A stretch of 32,354 nt of DNA from Nostoc sp. NMS2. GTDB lineage: Bacteria; Cyanobacteriota; Cyanobacteriia; Cyanobacteriales; Nostocaceae. Below the pieces are notes generated by a model that was not told the DNA's origin, searched no databases, and saw nothing but the letters and a program-made list of their open reading frames with translations. Positions 31,605 through 32,354 of this stretch are shown one piece after another; position 1 is the stretch's first letter, and the number at the start of each line of letters is the position of its first letter. Made by a program: the position numbers and the translations under genes. The stretch covers positions 1 through 32,354 of the forward strand of contig NZ_JABXKH010000141.1 of NCBI RefSeq assembly GCF_017115105.1. Reading direction: 5' to 3'.

Positions 31605-32354
31605 TGGTTTTATCCTCCAAAATCTAAGTCTTACCAACCTCTTCGTTATTGCCGATATACACAATCAAGAGCTACTCGCTTGTCGGCACAAGGTAAGACA
31701 AATAATCTATTGCAATTGAAATCAAACTGAAACTAAGCCTTTGGCAACGAGATATTTCTTGGTTAATCTGCAATCCCTCATAATTGTCTATACGAGGCAG
31801 AAATTTATCGTTTTTAACCCGTCAAAGCCTAACATACTTGGCTGAATGGGCATAGCTCATAGATTTTATTTCTCCTAGATCAGAGCGTTCATCAGCATCG
31901 TTGTCATACACACGTTAGCAATTAAATCAAGGTATTGCAATATTCTTTAATCAGGATTTCTTAATACTTCTTAACGACAAGCATATATATATAAAAGATT
32001 TTATTAAATAAGTTTTTATAAATTCCTCAGTACAAATATCTCACTTTCCTGACAAATAGCCTTTTTTTGGGCAATTGTTATATCTAATTCATCTGTTAGG
32101 AACAAGAAAGACATATATTTGGGTTTATGGTTGCAATAGTTAGAGTTCCTGACTAACGGGCAGATTTCTATCAGCATATTTACTGATTTATTGAAAATAT
32201 AGATTGAGGATTTTTATTTTTTAAAAAAGTAGAATAGGGCTAGATTCTTGTCTTGAATATCTGCTAAAACTTTAAGACAAATGCTAATTTGTCTAGGTTT
32301 ATAGCATTTCCTAGTCTAGTGAGGTACAGTAACAACAATGAGTAAACCAATTAC
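31605..32354. other. Long AT-rich region upstream of the SDR gene
   Basis: This 750 bp includes the SDR promoter side, an alternating AT stretch (CATATATATATA near 31982-31993) and several T/A runs. It has no ORF above background and no RNA gene I can recognise. The right margin begins a MITE (32300 onward). Confidence 0.45.
32300..32354. mobile_element. Partial MITE end at the window edge
   Basis: TATAGCATTTCC then TAGTGAGGTACAGT matches the terminal repeat of the elements at 15674-15779 and 16619-16746. Only one end is inside the window, so the length and insertion site are unknown. Confidence 0.6.

Noticed and set aside
1..32354. tRNA, rRNA or known riboswitches
   Set aside because: No TTCGANTC-type T-loops with matching acceptor stems and no recognisable rRNA or riboswitch core were found by reading both strands; a covariance-model search would be decisive.

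Overview
The window looks like chromosomal DNA from a filamentous, heterocyst-type cyanobacterium (Nostocales, probably Nostoc or a close relative). The evidence is the many HIP1 octamers (GCGATCGC), several tandem heptamer repeats of the STRR kind, dense small palindromic and MITE-like repeats between genes, two PEP-CTERM secreted proteins, and single-copy housekeeping genes with cyanobacterial-type products (hemE, pgsA). No rRNA, tRNA, CRISPR array or prophage was seen.

Layout. 1-1000: a decayed IS630-type insertion sequence whose terminal inverted repeats are still readable. 1002-4016 (minus): NAD-dependent epimerase, hemE, and a PEP-CTERM secreted protein closed by a clear terminator. 4394-5386: a peroxiredoxin-like gene destroyed by two frameshifts and a 147-bp MITE with an intact 10-bp target duplication, plus a 27-bp in-frame repeat. 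5402-5881: an unknown protein. 6095-8629: a tightly overlapping operon of an acyl-CoA dehydrogenase-like protein (apparent ATT start), a PIG-L deacetylase and a NodS-like methyltransferase. A GT2 glycosyltransferase (9137-10432, minus) faces it across a repeat-filled gap. 11044-12669: a small exported protein and a membrane protein. 12744-14072: an orphan sugar-type ABC substrate-binding protein. 14782-17864: two methyltransferases and a GT4 glycosyltransferase separated by MITEs. 17961-23001: LD-carboxypeptidase, a solitary HicB-like protein, pgsA, an aspartase/fumarase-superfamily lyase and a DUF362 protein. 23345-27110: signalling genes, namely a histidine kinase homologue whose ATP-binding motifs are eroded, facing an intact kinase that is co-transcribed with a FIST sensor protein. 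27438-31604: GH57 glycoside hydrolase, a ScyD/ScyE-like beta-propeller with a PEP-CTERM-like tail, and a short-chain dehydrogenase. The right end begins another MITE.

How genes may work together. The most suggestive set is 6095-10432. A glycosyltransferase, an N-deacetylase of the PIG-L fold, a NodS-type methyltransferase and an acyl-CoA dehydrogenase-like enzyme repeat the chemistry of Nod-factor tailoring (polymerise or transfer, deacetylate, N-methylate, modify an acyl group) with unrelated or distantly related enzymes. This is inference, but it is the best candidate here for an undescribed pathway. The second theme is repeat activity at gene ends. Stop codons or C-terminal residues of the GT2, GT4, SDR and ScyE-like genes lie inside repeats, a heptamer array sits where the pgsA ribosome binding site should be, and at least five small TIR elements, three of them with a shared end, lie between or inside genes.
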